Shown here piece after piece: positions 35,801 to 41,800 of a DNA stretch of 64,000 nt (positions are counted from its first letter, which is position 1; each line of letters starts with the position of its first letter). The DNA comes from Panopea generosa (lineage: Eukaryota > Mollusca > Bivalvia > Adapedonta > Hiatellidae): contig CM055900.1 of the NCBI GenBank assembly GCA_029582155.1, positions 40,345,236-40,409,235 on the forward strand, given 5' to 3'. The notes below the pieces were generated by a model. That model did no database searches, was not told where the DNA came from, and was given only the letters and a program-made list of their open reading frames with translations. Both the position numbers and the translations under genes were made by a program.

Positions 35801-38800
35801 TATCAACTTTATCAGGTTCGTCACGAAAATAAAAAAAAGACTTGTCAGAGCCTCGTCCTGGTTTTTTTTCTAAGCCTCACCTGATAAAGTTGATAATATC
35901 AGACACTGACATCGTGTTCTTTATATATCTGCATGCTGCAAGTATGAAACAGAATACCCCATGGGGTATGTGTGCAGAACAATAATTTCATTCCTTTTTA
36001 TCTCGCTGGGACAAAGTCCAAGGAGAGCTATTGCCATGACGGCGGTGGCGGCGGCGTCATCAACGTTGGCGTCTGTAGACACCCAGGTTAAACTTTTGCG
36101 TTTAAGTTTAAGATATATATGCAACCACTCATTGGATGTGAATGAAACTTTGCATGTGTGTTCACTATCATCAATGGAACACACACAGACAAGAACCATA
36201 ACTCTGGATTGCATTTTTGCACATTTATGGCGCTTTTTGAACTTAGACACCCAGAGGTGAGCTTTGTTGTCTTCTGACAACTCTTGTCTGTAAAGGGGAA
36301 TAACTAATAATTAAATGGTTAAACGGCATCATATAACTTCATGGTCAAATATGACAAATATTGTAACAAATGGTATATTTCAATCAGCTTTTATAGATAT
36401 ATTACAAAAATTCATAAAGAAATATTTTAATGTATTTTTAGTAATTTTTTGTAACATTTTCAAAGCTAGTATAGCTTCATTAAAATATTAATACTTTTTG
36501 AAATATGAATTTCTAGATAATTATATTTGGAGATGATGGTTTCATCTGGTTATGTGTTATGTTTAATTTTTTGAGTAAAACTGACTTTCAACATTGCTGT
36601 GATACTTTTTGTAATGGACATATTGATTGACTGGTGTTAGTATTACAATCATTTTTTATGATCTATAGTCAGAATATTATTTTGATGTTTTTGAAAACAG
36701 ACAATACTCTAATTTAAGACGCTGCAAGCATGCATTTGGTAAACTGGAATGACTTTAAATGTCAATAAAACTGGGAATCTGAAAAAAAAAGAGTTGTATA
36801 TTACATAGTAATAGCTATAACATTTGCCCTGAGAATAGAAAGTTTTGATTTTGTTTCAGGTCTGCGTGGAGCCATTGCGTTTGCTCTGAGTTTACATCTA
36901 GAGTTTAACACTGCGGAGAAGCGTTATGTGATAGTCACTACAACTCTCATCATTGTTTTGTTCACCATATTATTCCTCGGGGGGTCCACCATGCCCATGA
37001 TGAAAGTAAGTCTTAACCAAAAACAGTAAGAAAAATGTCAGATTTTGTTGTGAAACTATTATTAAAAAAGTCAGTTTTATCAAACTAAGTGTATATAGTA
37101 GAGATTCATTGGTAAGTGTGTCTATAGAAGGTTCGTTGGTAAGTGTGTATAGTGAAGGACAGTTGGTAAGTGTGTATAGTGGGGGTCTGTTGGTAAGTGT
37201 GTATAGTGGAGGTCCGGTGGTAAGTGTGTATATTGAAGGTTCATTGGTAAGTGTGTATAGTGAAGGACCGGTGGTAAGTTTAAAGTGGAGGTCTGGTGGT
37301 AAGTGTGTATAGTGGTGATCCAGTGGTAAGTGTGTATAGTGAAAGTCTGGTGGTAAGTGTGTATAGTGGATGTCCGGTGGTAAATGTGTACTGAAGGTTC
37401 ATTGTTTAGTGTGTATAATGGAGGTCCAATGGTAAATGTGTATAGTGGAGGTCTGGTGGTAAGTGTGTTTAGTGAAGGTTCATTGGAAGGTGTGTATAGT
37501 GGAGGTCTGGTGGTAAGTGTATAGTGATGGTTCATTTGTAAGTGTTTATAGTGAAGGACTGGTGGTAAGTGTGTATAGTGGAGGTCTGGTGGTAAGTGTG
37601 TATAGTGGAGGTTCATTGGAAGGTGTGTATAGTGGAGGTCTGGTGGTAAGTGTGTTTAGTGAAGGTTCATTGGAAGGTGTGTATAGTGGAGGTCCAGTGG
37701 TAAGTGTGTATAGTGAATGCTCATTGGTAAGTGTGTAGAGTGAAGGACTGGTGGTAAGTGTGTATAGTGGATGTCTGGTGGTAAGTGTGTATAGTGGAGG
37801 TTCAGCGGTAAGTGTATAGTGAAGGTTCATTGGTAAGTGTGTATAGTGAAAGGCCCATTGTAAATGTGTATAGTGGAGGTCTGATGGTAAGTGTGTATAG
37901 TGGTAATTCATTGGTAAGTGTGTATAGTGGAAGTTTTGTGGTAATTGTGTAAAGTAGAGGTTCATAGGTAAGTGTGTATAGTGGTAAGTTGTAAGGTCTG
38001 GTGGTAAGTGTGTTAAGTGGAAATTCATTGGTATGTGTATAGTGGAGGTTTGTTGGTAAGTGTATATAGTAGATGTTCATTGGTAAGTGTGTATAGTGGT
38101 GATCCCATGGTAAGTGTGTATAGTGGAGGTCTGGTGGTAAGTGTGTATAGTGAAGGTTCATTGGTAAGTATGTATAGTGGAGGTCCAGTAGTAAGTGTGT
38201 ATAGTGAAGGTTCATTGGTAGGTGTGTATAGTGAAGGTTCAATGGTAAGTGTGTATAGTTGAGGTCCGGTGGTAAGTGTATATAGGGAAGGTTCACTGGT
38301 AAGTGTGTATAGTGAAGGTTCATTGGTAAGTGTGTATAGTGGAGATCTGGTGACAAGTGTGTATAGTGGAGGTCTGGTGACAAGTGTGTATAGTGGAGGT
38401 CCGGTGGTAAGTGTGTATAGTGAAAGTTTGGTGTTAAGTGTATATAGTGGAGGTCCACCAGAGCCTCATTAAACTGTTAGTCTGTACTTTTGAAGAGTTC
38501 TTATACATGTATTGTATACTATGTAATGAATAAGATATGCAAAATATGTCAAAATATGACATGTCATAACAGGGTAATATTAACTAAACAAACAAGATAT
38601 AATAATGTTGTGTTCTGATATAAACAGCTTCTTCTTTTATCCAGTTACTCAATGCAGAGAAAAAGAAAAAGAAGAAGAAAAAATCTGAGAGAGAAATATC
38701 ACTCAGTAAAACAAAAGAAATGGTATAAAACCCTTCAATACTGTCCTTGTAATGCATGTACTACCATGATATAGTATTTAATCAATCATATACTGATTCT

Positions 38801-41800
38801 TGGTTTGATGGTTATATTATAAAAATCAACTAGTACTAAGTAGCACCTGGTATTGCCTATCAATTCATTTAAACTTTTTAAATAAATTTTAAATAAAACA
38901 ATAACTAAGATATTGAATTTACATCAGCCAGTATGGTCACCAAAGGTGACTTTTCATATGTGTTGAAAAACAAAAAAAGGTTTTTGTGAAAATGTCTCCT
39001 TTGTTGTCCAACACTTAAAATGTATAAAAAATTAACTTGGTAATTTTAGCTCTTTTATTTCATATCAATATATTAATAATCTTCCCAATACACCACCTGG
39101 TTTGTCAGAATTGTGATTTGAGCACAAATCAGATTGTTATAAGTAGAGGGAATATAGATCCTTTAGGGCAGTTTGTACTACATTCATTCATTTATAAAAA
39201 CTCTTTTACAGAAACTGTTCAAAGACTATAAATACTAGTAGTTTATTTCAGATATACATTTTCATTTGATTTTTAAAAGTAAAACATATATGTTTAGTTC
39301 TAAAAATTCTTAAGATTTGTATTTAATTTTATAGGTGCTTATTAATGAAAATAAAATGGTTTTGTGAAAACTTTGATATGCCCTACCAGTCAATGAAACT
39401 GTTGTATTTTTACAGGGCGATACGGTTGACTCAGAACATCTGTCTGAGATTACAGAAAGTGAAAATGAAGTCAGTTTTGCCAAGCCAACACTTAAAGGTT
39501 TTGTAAAAATAGACGCGAGATACTTGAAACCATTTCTAACAAGAAGATTTACTCAGCAGGTTTGTAACATTTAATCTGTTTAACAATAACACGAGGTTTT
39601 AAAATATTTTTGTAACTTTGAAGATTACTGTTACAAAACAATTATCAACAGAAATTGTTTATTCATTAATAAGTATGCAATTTAAATCAGATAACAAATA
39701 TTTCAGTTAATTATAAAAAACAAATACTTTATTCCGCAATGTAGGAACTCTGAAGTTAGCCATTTTTTACAATTCAAGGGCCATTAACTTTGATAAGATT
39801 TAGTTTATACTAATTTTTCTTAGCTTGATTGCAATGAAAGCTCAGAGCTTATATGAACTGCTGCTTCCTGGGTAGAACCAGTACTGAGTGTTGTTTTATG
39901 AGGCATTGGGTCAAGCTGAGGATCGAACCCGCAACCTCTGGCGTGAGCGGCCAATACTATATCTGTTATACTACAGCCTCTGCTTGAATTTATCAGATTT
40001 GGCAAGTAACTGTCTGAGATATTATGGTAATGTACTTATTAGTTTGTTTGGTGATAATTAATTAATGAAAACCTCAAAGATCTTCGACTAACACAAACAT
40101 TTTTCATTCTCACTCAAACTTACAGCATAATTACTAGATACCATTAGCTTTTGGGTAATTCTTTTTGAGCAGGCCTGATACTTGAGTTTTTGAAAATCTC
40201 ATATTCTCCTTTACCACTGGTGAGCAATTTTGGGCAATACTGAACCCTTTGTTTACTAATTTGATTACCGTAATACAGAAATAGAATAAGTACATGTACA
40301 TATTTTTATGAATGCAACGAATATGTTGTGAATAAGGTATTTATATTGTTAAGTAGAATCATCTGCTAATGTTTACATATATAAGAATTACATGGTTAGT
40401 AGCTTAGAATCTCAGCTGTATTTTGGTAAGTGAAAGAAATATTATAATTTATTTCTTTATGTCACAAGCCAAAAATACAGTTGATATTCTAAGCTACTCA
40501 CCATGCAATTTATTTATCATGAAATACTATTTGTTTCCACCACTTTTCATTTAAAAGGTGAAAATAAATTTATATTTTGTCATTGCATTTCCTCTTTAAC
40601 AAAATATGGAAGTTAGTGGATGAAGTTTGATATATGTATTTAATGTTTTTAGTGTAATATATATTTTTTACCAAATGATTTCAATCTCAAACTCTAAATC
40701 TATAAAGAGATGAGGAGGAAAAGTGTTTCCGGCTTCTAGCATAAAACAGCTTGGAAAATATTATGCTAGTAGCAGGCAGCTGTATTATGTTAATAAAATT
40801 TAAAAGTTGCATGATAAATTTGCATACATGAAAAACGTTTGATTTTTTATGACATATGTATTGTATTTCTCTGAAGAGCAAAAACAATTGAGTGATAACT
40901 CTAACTTGAATTATATTTGTAACATTTAAGCATTTGGAATACATATTGTAGCAAGATAATTTATTCACATATATTGTAATAGGTCTACCCGGGGGAAAAT
41001 GTGATGTGTATAATTTGCAATAAATGGTTTTGCAGTTGAGATAAGAAATAAGATTTGATTAAACAAGCTTTGATTATTTATCTTGGTGGAATTGTTTCAC
41101 TACCAGGATGTGATTACACAAGCTTTGATTATTTATCTTGGTGGAATTGTTTCACTTCCAGGATGTGATTACACAAGCTTTGATTATTTATCTTGGTGGA
41201 ATTGTTTCACTTCCAGGATGTGATTAAACAAGCTTTGATTATTTATCTTGGTGGAATTGTTTCACTTCCAGGATGTGATTACACAAGCTTTGATTATCTA
41301 TCTTGGTGGAATTGTTTCACTTCCAGGATGTGATTAAACAAGCTTTGATTATTTATCTTGGTGGAATTGTTTCACTTCCAGGATGTGATTACATAAGCTT
41401 TGATTATTTATCTTGGTGGAATTGTTTCACTTCCAGGATGCGATTAAACAAGCTTTGATTATTTATCTTGGTGGAATTGTTTCACTTCCTGGATGTTATT
41501 AAACAAGCTTTGACTATTTATCTAGGTGGAATTGTTTCACTTCCAGGATGTGATTAAACAAGCTTTGACTATTTATCTTGGTGGAATTGTTTCACTTCCA
41601 GGATGCGATTAAACAAGCTTTGACTATTTATCTTGATGGAATTGTTTCACTTCCATGATGTGATTGTTTATCTTGATGTAAATGTTTCACTTCCAGGATG
41701 TGATTAAACAAGCTTTGACTATTTATCTTGGTGGAATAGTTTCACCTCCAGGATGTGAATATTTATCTTGGTGGAATTGTTTCACTTCCAGGATGTGATT

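Larger units (their letters stand above)
35445..36859 (+). other. GC-AG intron
   Basis: Donor GCAAGT at 35445, acceptor TTTGTTTCAG ending at 36859. No GT near the exon end restores phase: the Gly codon is split G|GT, with GT from 36860-36861. GCAAGT matches the strong GC-donor consensus. Confidence 0.9.

Noticed and set aside
35961-36260. Overlapping open frames on both strands with an Ala-rich stretch
   Set aside because: They lie in a GC-rich interspersed repeat inside the GC-AG intron; not splice-compatible with SLC9A8.
37122-38458. Long minus-strand frames with HYTHLP repeats and plus-strand VSVYSGG repeats
   Set aside because: Product of the 27-bp array (multiple of 3) inside an SLC9A8 intron; no independent gene signal.
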